Source: Forficula auricularia (taxonomy: Eukaryota > Arthropoda > Insecta > Dermaptera > Forficulidae). Taken from it: DNA of 64,000 nucleotides. This document shows positions 44,767-54,021 of the stretch, piece by piece; the stretch's first letter is position 1, and the number at the start of each line of letters is the position of its first letter. The DNA lies in assembly GCA_024734495.1 (NCBI GenBank), contig JALMQS010000816.1, positions 4,347,190 through 4,411,189 of the forward strand, written 5' to 3'. The notes under the pieces are model-generated. The model did no database searches. It saw only the letters and a program-made list of their open reading frames with translations, and was not told the origin of the DNA. The translations under genes and the position numbers were made by a program.

Positions 44767-46683
44767 AAATTTTTTTTATCTTTTAATTTTTTAATTTTAA
44801 TGTGAAACAAGTGACCAAGAATCCTTAACTCATAGTAAATCAATATAATATTTATTTACTCTTATCTTTATTAAAGATGTTTCACCTTGCACCAACACCA
44901 CAATCTCTACTAATTAAGGATAATACCTATAGTTTTAAAATGGGATTTTTTTAATTTCATTGCGATTATCCCCATTTTGAAAGTATAATCTCATTTTTGG
45001 ATTGATCAATCTCTTGAAATTTATTAATTTCATTTTGAAATTGATTTGAAGCTGAAAAGGTATACTAGGATTTGAGCGAGTATGTTAGATTTGATTCCAC
45101 TCAATTGTTTTAGTTTAAACGTAACAATTTTTTCACAATCCCTTAAATATAGTTATATATTATATTTATTATATAAAACTAAAGATTAGAGCATCATTTT
45201 TTGAAAATAATTGGAATGTTTTTAAAAAAATAAGCTCAGGTTAAAAACCCATGTACTATATTAAAAGAGAAAAAATTTAATTTTTAGGACAAATTCTAAA
45301 ATTTTAGTAGAAATATTTTTATATTGCGATATCAGAGGGGATTCATCTTAAAATGAAATAATTAAAAAAATTTTACTTTACCATACAGGGTATGGTCAAG
45401 TATTATAATCGTTCATGAAAAATGTCGTTTTTTTGCTTCTTTTTTTCAAAATATCTCAAAAACGGCTGAAACCATTTTGATTAAAAAAAGTGAGCAAAAC
45501 CATGGTATTTCGGTCTACAAAAAACCCTAATAAGTGAACATCGAAAAAATTATATTTTTCGAGATAATAATTGTTTTGTCGAAATGTCTGTTAGTTAGTT
45601 TGTTATTCTGTTAGTATGTGCGTTACCAAATTTTTGTGGACGAGCTAGCTCAAAAACTAGTGTGAATATCAAAACCAAATTTCACACGTAGTTTTGGTGC
45701 ATTGAGATTCAGAGCTGATTAGATTTTGGTGCATATCGACCCAAAATTAAGGGTGGTAGAGGGGGGGGGGGGGGGTCAAAAAATGAAAATATAGGTCTAT
45801 GAACCAAATTCAATCAAATTTTATATACATAATCAGTGTGCCCCAGAAAACTAAAAATGCAAAATCTAACCACCCAAAATTGGGGTGGACGATGAAATTC
45901 TATACTCTTGTACCAAACTCAACCAAAATGTATACATAATCAGCGGGTCCCCAGGAGTCTAAAAATGGAAAAACTAACCCCCCCCCCCCCCCATACATGA
46001 TTATAAATAATTTTATTAAATATCTACTCCTATTAAACGAGCAAAAATTGTATATTTATTTGTTTGTATATATATATTTGTTTATATATTTGTATCTTAG
46101 TTCTATTTTGAAAACGGCTTTATCGATTTTGATGAAATTCACGAGTTAGGGTTTTTTGGGGTGACAATTCGATCTGTCACGGTCTCATCTTCGACAAAAT
46201 TGTTTTTGATGGGTTTTTTCGTAATCAAATTAATTATTCTCAGGTAGATAAATCCCATTCTTAGGGTTTAAAAAAAAGGTTTCCTTTTCCTTTTATACCC
46301 AGGCAGACAATGGGTTGTTTGTTTCATTGTTCTTAAAAGGCCTTGAAGAAGTATTGTGATTGTGGATTTTAACATATTTTGTTCTCCCTAAACGTTAGAA
46401 ATATTAATAAACGTTTTATAATTGTTTTTATAAAGAACTTTATTTATTTAAGAATTTATTTAAAAATATATTTCGCATAAGCAGGTCTCAATTTTCTGAA
46501 AAAACAACACATTTTGATAGGTTTTATTTATTAATTAGATGAATAAAAATGAACCATATGGTTGAATGAAAACAGGTGCAGAAGGTGGGGCGCAGTGGTG
46601 GGGAATCCGGGGGTAGGGAGAGGTGGGGTCGAGCAAGGTGGAGGTGGGGGGGCTACATTGGGCGACTATTATATATTTTTGTT

Positions 46684-46862
46684 AAATTGAAAGTTTTTGC
46701 CGAGAGTAGCAGAATTTTTATATATTGAAGGAGACAATAAAAGAGTGTATCTTCTGCTGGAATTATAAATTTTATTTATTTATAACGAGACTATAGTTTC
46801 GAGGGCTTTGCCCTCTTCATCAGTCTATTACAGTGGATTCACAGGAATTAATTTATGAATGA
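46684..46862 (-). mobile_element. Family F ribozyme element, truncated
   Basis: Tail GCCGAGAGTAGCAG, then GAAGGAGACAATAAAAGAGT and the core, ending shortly after GGAATTAATTTATGAATGAA. One arm only. Confidence 0.65.
46774..46836 (-). ncRNA. Hammerhead-like ribozyme motif, family F, intact core
   Basis: Minus strand: CCACTGTAATAGA, CTGATGA (46823-46817), A, stem II GAGGGC/GCCCTC (six perfect pairs), GAAA (46800-46797), ACTATAGT self-complementary, C, TCGTTATAAATAAAT. It keeps both the invariant C and the perfect stem II, which are each mutated in one of the other two copies. Confidence 0.62.
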
Positions 46863-47456
46863 AAGGTTAACATCTTTCATGTGGTTAGGTTAAGAAATTA
46901 AACAGGGTGCGCAAGTCAAGATTTGAAATTTATACTTGTTTGATTATTTTGGCTGTAGGTGGCGTTCGTGAAGTTTATATTTTAGCGGCTATTTTTAAAA
47001 TAAAGCTTTCGGGAATTTCTATTTTCCGATTTAAGAATTTTCTTGGTGAATTATTGTATAATTTTAAAATTTCTAACGATTCGAAAATACTAATTTTTAA
47101 GGGATCTAATTCTGATCTAATTAATTTAATATTTGATTCATCTGGAAAACAATGTTTCTCGGAGATTAAATGGTCTGCAAATGCACTAAATCGACGTTTT
47201 TATCAGAATTTTAAATTAAAAATAATATTAAAATAAATCTTTTAACTGAAGGAAGAAGTTACCGAACATCGCTCGGTGCCTCCAGGTACTTAAATATAAG
47301 TGAGCGGCCAGGTTGCATGGTAAAGTCAAGTGGATGGCCACATCAGAACGTGTTAGTTTATTTCATTTTAAGCTGAATTTTTTATTTTCCGTTATAGAAG
47401 AATGGGGTAAAAAATGTCTTCCCTTATATAATATATTGCGATTCAGAGAGAGGTTT

Positions 47457-47540
47457 TTGTCTCAAGGGTTGAGCTAACTGCCGGGAAAGCATGCTAGTTC
47501 TCAGGTTCGACTCCTGAGGGGATGAATCCCCTCTGATATC
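47457..47540 (+). tRNA. tRNA-like block in mobile element
   Basis: TTGAGCTAACTGCCGGGAAA, GCATGCTAG, T-arm CTCAGG TTCGACT CCTGAG, B-box GGTTCGACTCC. The D-arm and anticodon arm fold poorly. Same superfamily as the block at 2.46 kb. Confidence 0.45.
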
Positions 47541-47656
47541 GCAATATAAAAATATTTCTACTAAAATCCTAAAGTTTGTTCTAAAAATTAAATTCTTTCT
47601 CTTTTAATACTTATTATAATTATATTTAATAAATGTCATAAATATTTATTAATTAC

Positions 47657-47956
47657 ATTACTGATCGTGGTGCTCGTTGTTGGAGGCGCCTTGGTCGCGA
47701 CAGGAAATTTTCCATTTTGTTTTTCTGTCTTAGAAATCGATGATTTATTTTGTATTTTTGCCTGGATTTGAGCTCGACTTGGTAATTGTCTTGTATTGGA
47801 GCTTTTATCCCTGAAGTTAATAAAAGGCTTCGGCTCAGGCACTAGATTATCACTAGGTTTATTTCTAGAGTTAGGGAACCTAATTGAGGACAATAAGGAA
47901 CCAACTCTAGGTCGCAGGCTGGGTGTTGTTGGCCTGGCTGATCTTGGAGAAGTCAA
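47657..47956 (-). CDS. Host gene exon, 100 codons, Ser/Pro/Arg/Lys-rich
   Basis: Acceptor GATTTATTTTCTAG, then LTSPRSARPTTPSLRPRVGS; donor AAT|GTAATT after APPTTSTTISN; phase 0 at both ends. Basic, proline-rich and without hydrophobic segments. It lies about 8.4 kb upstream (in gene order downstream) of 39213-38968, across the satellite array. Confidence 0.78.
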
Positions 47957-48084
47957 CTAGAAAATAAATCAAATCTAAATTATAAATATATAAAAAAAAA
48001 GATCAAAATGAATAGCCCTCACTTTATAAAAGAATTCTTTGTTAATTGTAGTTTCCAAATATAAGTACAATTTTATTAATAAAA

Positions 48085-48250
48085 TATTAAAAAATAAACT
48101 GCAACGGATCGTTGCTAAACTTTATCCAAAGTCATTTGAAATATTAATATGTTTATTCCTTTAATATTAATCAGATATCACTTGCTATTTGTAGTCCAAG
48201 TTGATTTAAATTCAAAAATAGTGATCGATTCTCATCTAATACTCGAGAAA
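48085..48250 (+). repeat. Fragment related to the Helitron at 62.9-63.1 kb
   Basis: AACTGCAACGGATCGTTGCT and the next 130 bases match 62906-63075 with scattered differences, including the start of the 119-bp repeat (ATCGATTCTCATCTAATAC). Confidence 0.7.
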
Positions 48251-48257
48251 TAACCAT

Positions 48258-48509
48258 TATATTAGTTAATAGAGTAAAGGGTGTGTAGTTTCACAGTGAA
48301 TGAAATAAAACTCAAAGAGGTTTATACAAACTCAATATATTTCGGATACAGTATTAACTTGTAAACTCCTGATGATGGACTAATAATCCGAAATATATTG
48401 AGTTTGTATAAACCTCTCTGAGTTTTATTTCATTCACTGTGAAACTACACACCCTTTACTCTATTAACTAACATCATGTTTCACCTAAAACCTACACCAC
48501 TTTCCATAA
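48258..48509 (+). mobile_element. Short palindromic ribozyme element family G
   Basis: Arms AGAGTAAAGGGTGTGTAGTT / AACTACACACCCTTTACTCT around the core, then tail ATGTTTCACCTAAAACC, CTACACCACTTTCCATAAGT. Directly abuts the jockey-like RT remnant. Confidence 0.7.
48358..48408 (+). ncRNA. Hammerhead-like ribozyme motif, family G
   Basis: CTTGTAAACTC, CTGATGA 48369-48375, T, GGA/TCC, GAAA 48390-48393, ATATAT, T, GAGTTTGTA. Stem I has the same nine-pair geometry as 19776-19824. Confidence 0.6.
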
Positions 48510-48514
48510 GTAAA

Positions 48515-49413
48515 AAAAAACATTCTATATTAAAGTACCTCAAAGATCGATTTTTTCAAATAAAAGTAGAATGTGATTTGTCGCAAATGTATACCATACG
48601 ATCAGGCGTCCCACAAGGTAGCGTATTAGGTCCACTCTTGTATTCTGTATATACTGCAGATTTACCAACCACATCTGACGACTCATTCATCGCTACATAT
48701 GCCGATGACACTTCCATCCTTGCAACTAGTGAAGACCCAGGACTTACTTCAAATAAACTACAGGAACAGCTCAACATGATTCAGAAATGGTTGAATAAAT
48801 GGCGAATTCGTATAAATGAAAGCAAATCTTCGCATATTACATTTACAAATAAAAGATGTACGTGTCCACCAGTGCATATAAATTCAAAAATTATCCCCAA
48901 CAATAGTACGGTGAAATATCTAGGTCTGCACCTTGACACTAGGCTCACTTGGAAGGAGCACATCAAGAAAAAAAGAAATGAAATCAATATTAAATATAAA
49001 AATATGTTTTGGCTCATCGGCAGAAAATCACAGCTTCCTCTGAAAACAAAAGTGATGATTTATAAAGCAATCCTTAAGCCTATTTGGTTGTATGGCTGTC
49101 AAATATGGGGAACAGCCAGTGAGTCCAACTTGAGCAAGATACAGAGAGTGCAATCAAAAATTCTCAGAGGCATTACTAATGCCCCTGGTACATAACAAAT
49201 GAAACTCTACATAAAGATCTAGATGTACCGTCAATCAGAGAAGTCATATACAACCAATTTAATAAACACCAAAGGAAACTAGAACATCATTCAAACACAT
49301 CGGCCATTGTCCTATTGGACAATAGCCTGACTATCAGAAGAAGAAAGAAATACCACATACTTGATACAGAAGAAAGGATGTTGACCTTCAGCTGGAAAAA
49401 CAAATTCAAATAG
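48515..49413 (+). pseudogene. jockey-like non-LTR reverse transcriptase, 5'-truncated, frameshifted
   Basis: Starts inside the RT domain (SILKYLKDRFFQIKVECDL), then IRSGVPQGSVLGPLLYSVY, catalytic TYADDTSIL, KTKVMIYKAILKPIWLYGCQ and IWGTA. The frame slips near 49190 (APGT-stop versus WYITNETLHKDL) and resumes to FSWKNKFK, TAG at 49411. This matches the jockey clade C-terminus. An A-rich tail follows at about 49513-49530. Endonuclease and ORF1 are missing. Confidence 0.88.
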
Positions 49414-49790
49414 GATAGACATCAATGGAATGACTATTCCTTCAAGATAATTAACTCTCATCAAATTTACTAAAAGTTGTAAATAAATAACTGATTGTAA
49501 ATAAATTGAAATAAAAAAAAAAAAAAATAAATAATTAAAGTACTTTAAAATATACTTTTACTAAAAACTTTATTTAACCTTTTTGTGGTCCCCAAGATAC
49601 TTAAATACCATATTAAATTTCATCAAAATTAGTAAAGTAATTTTTAATATAAGCAATTTGAACCGCGAAATTTAAATAATATGATAAATATATATGAATC
49701 TATATATTTATACTATATATAAACAATTTCCTATGTTAATTCTACATTAAGAAAATTATTTTATTATTTTTGAAAAGGAAAAATAAATAG

Positions 49791-49869
49791 AGCATCCGAC
49801 GGGTTTCGAACTCGTGTCTCTCTCCTTTACGCGAAGAGCGGCTTAACCAACTAGCCCACAGATTCTCCC
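49791..49869 (-). tRNA. tRNA-like pseudogene, left arm
   Basis: Minus strand: GTGGGCTAGTTGGTTAAGCC (A-box region), anticodon stem CTCTT/AGGAG with loop CGCGTAA, T-arm ACGAG TTCGAAA CCCGT, one mismatch in the stem. Position 33 is G where real tRNAs have U. Confidence 0.5.
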
Positions 49870-50194
49870 GCCGAATAAGCTCTTAAGTTAGAATGTCATT
49901 TTCCTTTTCCCGGTTTTTTCTATTTATAGTATAGTTACTTAATTTTTAGACAAATTGATTTTTTAAACTGAAAGTTTCAATTATTTTGTTAAGCAATTTG
50001 AACCGCGAAAGTTAAATAATATGATAAATATATATGAATCTAAATATTTATACTATATATTCAAATTGCTTAACAAAATAATTGATAATTTCAGTTTAAA
50101 AAATCAATTGGTCTAAAAATTAAGTAACTATACTATAAATAGAAAAAACCGCGAAAAGGAAAATGACATTCTAACTTAAGAGCTTATTCGGCGG

Positions 50195-50272
50195 GAGAAT
50201 CTGTGGGCTAGTTGGTTAAGCCGCTCTTCGCGTAAAGGAGAGAGACACGGGTTCGAAACCCGTCGGATGCTC
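50195..50272 (+). tRNA. tRNA-like pseudogene, right arm
   Basis: Inverted copy of 49791-49869 with a perfect T-arm ACGGG TTCGAAA CCCGT and B-box GGTTCGAAACC. No U33. Probably a Pol III promoter for the element, not a decoding tRNA. Confidence 0.5.
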
Positions 50273-50945
50273 TATTTATTTTTGCTTTTCAAAAATAATA
50301 AAATAATTTTCTTAATGTAGAATTAACATAGGAAATTTTTTATATATAGTATAAATATATAGATTCATTTTTAATATATTTAGAAAAATCTAAAAAGTAC
50401 TGGAATAAAGTACTAATGTTTGTGGATCGATATATACCAAAAACTAATCAGCGCTTCATTTTGTTAAAGAAATGGTAGGTTTTCAATTTCATTTCAATCG
50501 GTGCAACGGTGTGGAAAAAATCGTGGAAGAAAAAAACGATAACATACATACATCCATCCGCACGCACTTCCTGAAAAATCACACTTTTTGGCCTCTCGAC
50601 GAGACCCCATGTATATTTTGGCAAAACCGTCACGTGCTAAAATTCAACTTAATTTAATACTACAATATGGGACTTTAATTGAGACCATGCGTTACGTAGT
50701 CTTTACCTGAGGACCCTTTGAAGTCACGGTTGCCACGAGACCGATTACAATACTTTCCCCATGCTTCGCATTGGATAAAGTAAAAATATAATATGAATGC
50801 AATAAATCTTTGCTAAATGGAAATACTAACTGATATAATATATTTCTTAGTCACAAGTTTTAAATATCTATTCTTGGACACATGCATGAAATTTAGTTAA
50901 TAGAGAATTAGATTTCTGAAGAGACTATATACCAGATAGCTTGAG

Positions 50946-51113
50946 CCGAGGGGTGAACCACGACCTATAATGGTGTACACCAACTTCCACTTTCATTTCC
51001 AAGTAGAAGACAATAGATGAAGGGGCATTATCTAATGAATTACAAAATAATTCCACATAATTCCAAAGACGGTGTACACCTAATTCCAATCGCGGTTCAC
51101 CTCTCCATCTCGG
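50946..51113. mobile_element. Short palindromic MITE
   Basis: Ends CCGAGGGGTGAACC / GGTTCACCTCTCCATCTCGG with inner blocks GGTGTACACC at both sides. A related copy at 57.56 kb has an internal minisatellite. Confidence 0.6.
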
Positions 51114-51341
51114 CATGGGCATAGTTAAAATATCGATCGATGTTCACCAAGGATGTTAAATTCGGCGTTAACCATCGATGTGTCGATAATATCGAGCTGG
51201 AACATCGATGTATTGTGAATGAAAACATCGATGTATATTAAAAAAAAATTCGTGGTTTCAGAAAATTAGGCAAAATTCATAAATTAATTGAAATATTTCC
51301 AAGAAAACTATCGATGTAAAACAAACGATGTTTTGTTGAAA

Positions 51342-52061
51342 GGGGACGTTCATAAATTACGTCACACGAATTCCAAGTTTTTTTAGACCCCCCTCCCTCT
51401 GTGTCATATTCTGTCACAATTTCATTAATCCCCCTGTATTGTGACGTCACAATATCACTTTTCTACCCTATAATTTAATAATTGTAGAAATTTAATTTAT
51501 TTTAAGTTTAACTTTATTTTTATTCATATCATTTAATATATTAGTACCTGGAGGCACCGAGCGATGCTCGGTAACCCCTGACCCCGACACCCCCTCCCGA
51601 AACCATACACCCCGCCCCCAACACTACACCCCCACTTTTTTATTGAGATTTTCATCTATCAATAATTACTTTAATTAAGAAAAATCAATTATGATGAATT
51701 TTGATGAGGTCCAGATCTAGCCAGATCGTTTTTTCATCCTCAAAACTTGTTAATAGATTTTGTTTCATCAAAATCGGTAGGGCCGTTTTCAAAATAGAAC
51801 CAAGATACAAATATATAAATAAATATATATATATATATAAATAAATATACAATTTTTGCTCGTTTAATAAGAGTAGATTCATTATTACTATATAATCTGA
51901 AATCTAAAAAATATATTTGAATTTTTCTTTTTTGTTTTTTATTTGACTTTTGTGACATTACAATTTTTAAGATCCCCGGGCTCCCCTGTCACATTTTGTC
52001 ACAAATCTGAGATGCCCCCTCCCTCCTTACTGTGTGGCGTAATTCATGGACGGCCTCAAAG
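51342..52061. mobile_element. MITE with ATTACGTCACAC ends, split by a Helitron-like element
   Basis: TTCATAAATTACGTCACACG and GTGTGGCGTAATTCATGGAC are inverted termini. The blocks TGTCACAATTTCATTAATCC and CTGTCACATTTTGTCACAAA continue the symmetry. Confidence 0.65.
51543..51883 (-). mobile_element. Helitron-like element, short copy
   Basis: On the minus strand: TCTACTCTTATTAAACGAGC, then TTGTATATTTATTTATATAT, C-rich tract on the plus strand 51577-51632, hairpin ACCGAGC-ATC-GCTCGGT, end CCTCCAGGTAC. The flanks are A and T. Confidence 0.65.
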
Positions 52062-52296
52062 CAATATTCTGTCAATTTGTTCTCAATGTCCGACTCAATT
52101 TAATTCATCATTAATTTATCAAAATTGATGCAAAAAAAAAAAAAAAATACTTTAAATATTTAAAAACATCGATGTCGGGGAGAAACACCGATGTAGCAAA
52201 CAGAAACATCGATTATTGGATAAAAAATACTTGGTAGGTTTCACATTAAAAAATAAAACGAATTTATTTTTGGAGAATCTTTAATCTCGATATATA

Positions 52297-52323
52297 TATT
52301 TCGGGTGACTAACCCATCTTCAG
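52297..52323 (-). ncRNA. Hammerhead-like motif interrupted by a SINE
   Basis: Minus strand: CTGAAGA (52323-52317), T, GGG..CCC, GAAA, (AT)n, C, GAGA. The other stem I strand (TCTC) lies beyond the SINE at about 52547-52550. Before insertion it paired GAGA/TCTC. Confidence 0.5.
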
Positions 52324-52537
52324 TCGGGTAGCTCAGTCAGCTAACGCACTGGCCTCGCTTCGGCATCGATCGATTATAAAGATGTTGGAGTGGAGGTCAG
52401 GGGTTCGATCGTGGCTGGCAAATAAAAAATTTCTACCTGCTGAAAACTCGGCTCCCTCACTAACCCTACTAACACTCTACTTATGTGCTGTCTAAATGGG
52501 CTTTGTTCCCAGTGGCATTAAATAAAAAAAAAAAAAA
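52324..52537 (+). mobile_element. tRNA-derived SINE
   Basis: tRNA-like head with A-box region GTAGCTCAGTCAGCTAACGC and B-box GGTTCGATCGTGGCTGGC, a unique body, GGGCTTTGTTCCCAGTGGCA, and an A tail. Perfect 9-bp target duplication CATCTTCAG (52315-52323, 52538-52546). Confidence 0.88.
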
Positions 52538-52991
52538 ACATCTTCAGGAGAAACAAAAAGTAACCGATTTTCCAAAAATAAATTCGTTTTATTTTTTATA
52601 TCTTAATGTAAAACCTACCAAGTATTTTTTATCCAATAATTTTAAAAAATGTTTCACCAAGTACCAACACCAAATCCATTAAAAACTATAGAAACATCGA
52701 TGTAGAAAACATCGGCCATCGATGCTCATCCCTACTACATACTTCAGCGGCAGAGTAGTGTTCAGAAAAAGTTTTCTATAACCTCATCTATAATTATGAT
52801 CCTCAAAAATATCTTGATAATTTTATTGAAGTGAAACTTCTTTAGCTACGTTTTTGTTTTGAAATTCGGGATTGTTTTGTTACTTAAAATGAAAGAGGTG
52901 TGAAGGAACTTTGGAAATATATACCTAAGGGGTTGTAATGGAAAGTCTTGAAAGATTATAAAGATTTAAGATAAGTTAACGTTTTTAAATA

Positions 52992-54021
52992 CAGTAGAAT
53001 CCCGATATATCGTATCTTTAAGGGGACAAAGGATAAGTACTATATATCGACATGTTCGCTATATCGAGGGTAAAAATGAAAAATACGATATTTCGAAAGT
53101 TTTAATTTATTTTTATTTTTTTATAAATATGTATGTAGATACATACATATGTGGGATTTTATTCTCCGCTCCTTTCAATGTAAAATGCTTTCGAAAATAA
53201 AGATTTGTTTTCGCCTTGAGAAAGGCGTTTGCTTGTTGTTTGCCCGTCAGAATCATTCGACCGACTGGCGGGTAGGCAGCAAGGACATGCCCCTCTTATA
53301 TTGAGAAGCAAGGGCGCGAAAAGTTATGCATGCGTCATCCTAAAGGCGGGAATAATTAATCAATCAGCTTAATTGCTAATTAGAGCCAGGGTTATAAAAG
53401 CAGCTCGCTCCTCGAAGCGAGTTCAGTTGTCATTTGTCAGTTATGAGTTGTTATTCAGTTGATAAAGCTCATCGAAGGAGACAACTCACCTGGGAACGAA
53501 ACGGCTTGTGTCTGTAACGAAGAAGCAATAAATGCGGGCCTTGTGCCATTATTTCATTTAAAGCATGTTTCCAATTGCCTCTGGCAAGTTCGTATTTTGA
53601 AAAGCATATTTTTAACTGCCTAGTGCAAATTATTATTTAAAATAGCATTTTTCTGGCTTTACGCCTACAAGAGAGATTCTAATCTCCGAAGAGTATCTCG
53701 CATTCAAGCCCGGCGAATCTCCTTCCAACTAACCCTTCGAGCCAAACATAATAAAATCATCCATCAGCTTAATCATTTCCTATACATATGTATATATAAT
53801 AAATTGGTTTTATTCGAATTAACGAGATTTTCCTAAAACACGACTTTAATTCAACGGAAAAATATGAATTATGAGACGTTTTGTCGATCTCGGAGAGGAA
53901 AAAAATACATTATACCGAAGTGGATTAAAATGCATTGTTTTATATGAATTAACGAGATTTTTCCAAGGGACCAGCATTTTTTTACGATTTATCGGGGATA
54001 CGGAGTATCAGGATTTCACTG
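52992..54021. mobile_element. pogo/Tigger-like element interrupted by LTR-like block
   Basis: TA-flanked ends CAGTAGAATCCCGATATAT / AGTATCAGGATTTCACTG. Inner pieces of the same style: TATCGACATGTTCGCTATAT at the left and GAATTAACGAGATTTTTCC at the right. The middle is foreign. Confidence 0.65.
53149..53775 (+). mobile_element. Solo-LTR-like block
   Basis: GC-richer than its host. It has a TATA box (TTATAAAAGC, 53392), an initiator-like GTTCAGTTGTCATTTGTCAG about 30 bases later, and AATAAA polyadenylation signals near 53528. ATACATATG occurs on both sides. Start TGTGGG / TGGGAT and end are not certain, because TG..CA ends and a clean 4-6 bp duplication cannot both be satisfied. Confidence 0.5.

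Larger units (their letters stand above)
43810..44915. mobile_element. Palindromic ribozyme-bearing retro-insert family H, split by element A
   Basis: Perfect 12-bp flanks AAGGATAATACC (43798-43809, 44916-44927). Arms share TGAGTTAAGGATTCTTGGTC with its inverse near 44810. Tail GATGTTTCACCTTGCACC at the right. Element A occupies about 43912-44612. Confidence 0.8.
46019..47285 (+). mobile_element. Helitron-like element with precise empty site
   Basis: Starts TCTACTCCTATTAAACGAGC, ends with hairpin ACCGAAC-ATC-GCTCGGT and CCTCCAGGTAC. The flanks ATTAAATA and TTAAATATAAG join to the uninterrupted sequence seen in the 60.95-kb copy, i.e. insertion between A and T without duplication, as for Helitrons. 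It contains a G-rich tract at 46575-46660 and a family F piece. The open frame 46907-47236 has no recognisable domain. Confidence 0.68.
45372..47365 (+). mobile_element. Minisatellite element type A, split by a Helitron-like element
   Basis: 5' terminus ACTTTACCATACAGGGTATG, C-rich units at 45740-45990, 3' terminus CAGGTTGCATGGTAAAGTC and ATGGCCACATCAGAACGTGT. Comparison with the copy at 60.9 kb gives the empty site of the inner insertion. Confidence 0.7.
45256..47610. mobile_element. Inverted-arm element with tRNA-like block and large nested inserts
   Basis: Left arm TATATTGCGATATCAGAGGGG (45332 on) and right arm CCCCTCTGATATCGCAATATA (near 47532) are inverted over about 90 bp. The tRNA-like block is at 47457-47540. 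Element A with its own insertions sits inside. Confidence 0.6.
49645..50385. mobile_element. Large palindrome with tRNA-like block in each arm
   Basis: Arms AATTCTACATTAAGAAAATT / AATTTTCTTAATGTAGAATT and the tRNA-like blocks at 49791-49869 (minus) and 50195-50272 (plus). The centre repeats AAGCAATTTGAACCGCGAAA. Same plan as 29.3-30.5 kb but different sequence. Confidence 0.7.
52214..52689. mobile_element. Palindromic ribozyme-bearing element, SINE-disrupted
   Basis: Arms GGATAAAAAATACTTGGTAG / CTACCAAGTATTTTTTATCC, tail ATGTTTCACCAAGTACCAAC at the right. AGAAACATCGAT on both sides (52202-52213, 52690-52701) may be a duplication, although this motif is repeated in the host element. The ribozyme core is split at 52323. 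Confidence 0.65.
51127..52735. mobile_element. ATCGATG-rich element with nested insertions
   Basis: Many AACATCGATGT motifs at 51130-51330, 52165-52215 and 52690-52735, ending CATCGATGCTCATCCCTAC, which resembles hAT termini of the CAGGGATGAGCATCG type. A left inverted end is not clear. Three other elements sit inside. Confidence 0.5.

Noticed and set aside
44960..45060. Exon-like stretch after CCTTTTCAG on the minus strand
   Set aside because: The open frames do not fit phase 0 and end in stops before a good donor.
46907..47236. 109-residue open frame
   Set aside because: It lies inside a Helitron-like element, has no recognisable domain and no splice or start context.
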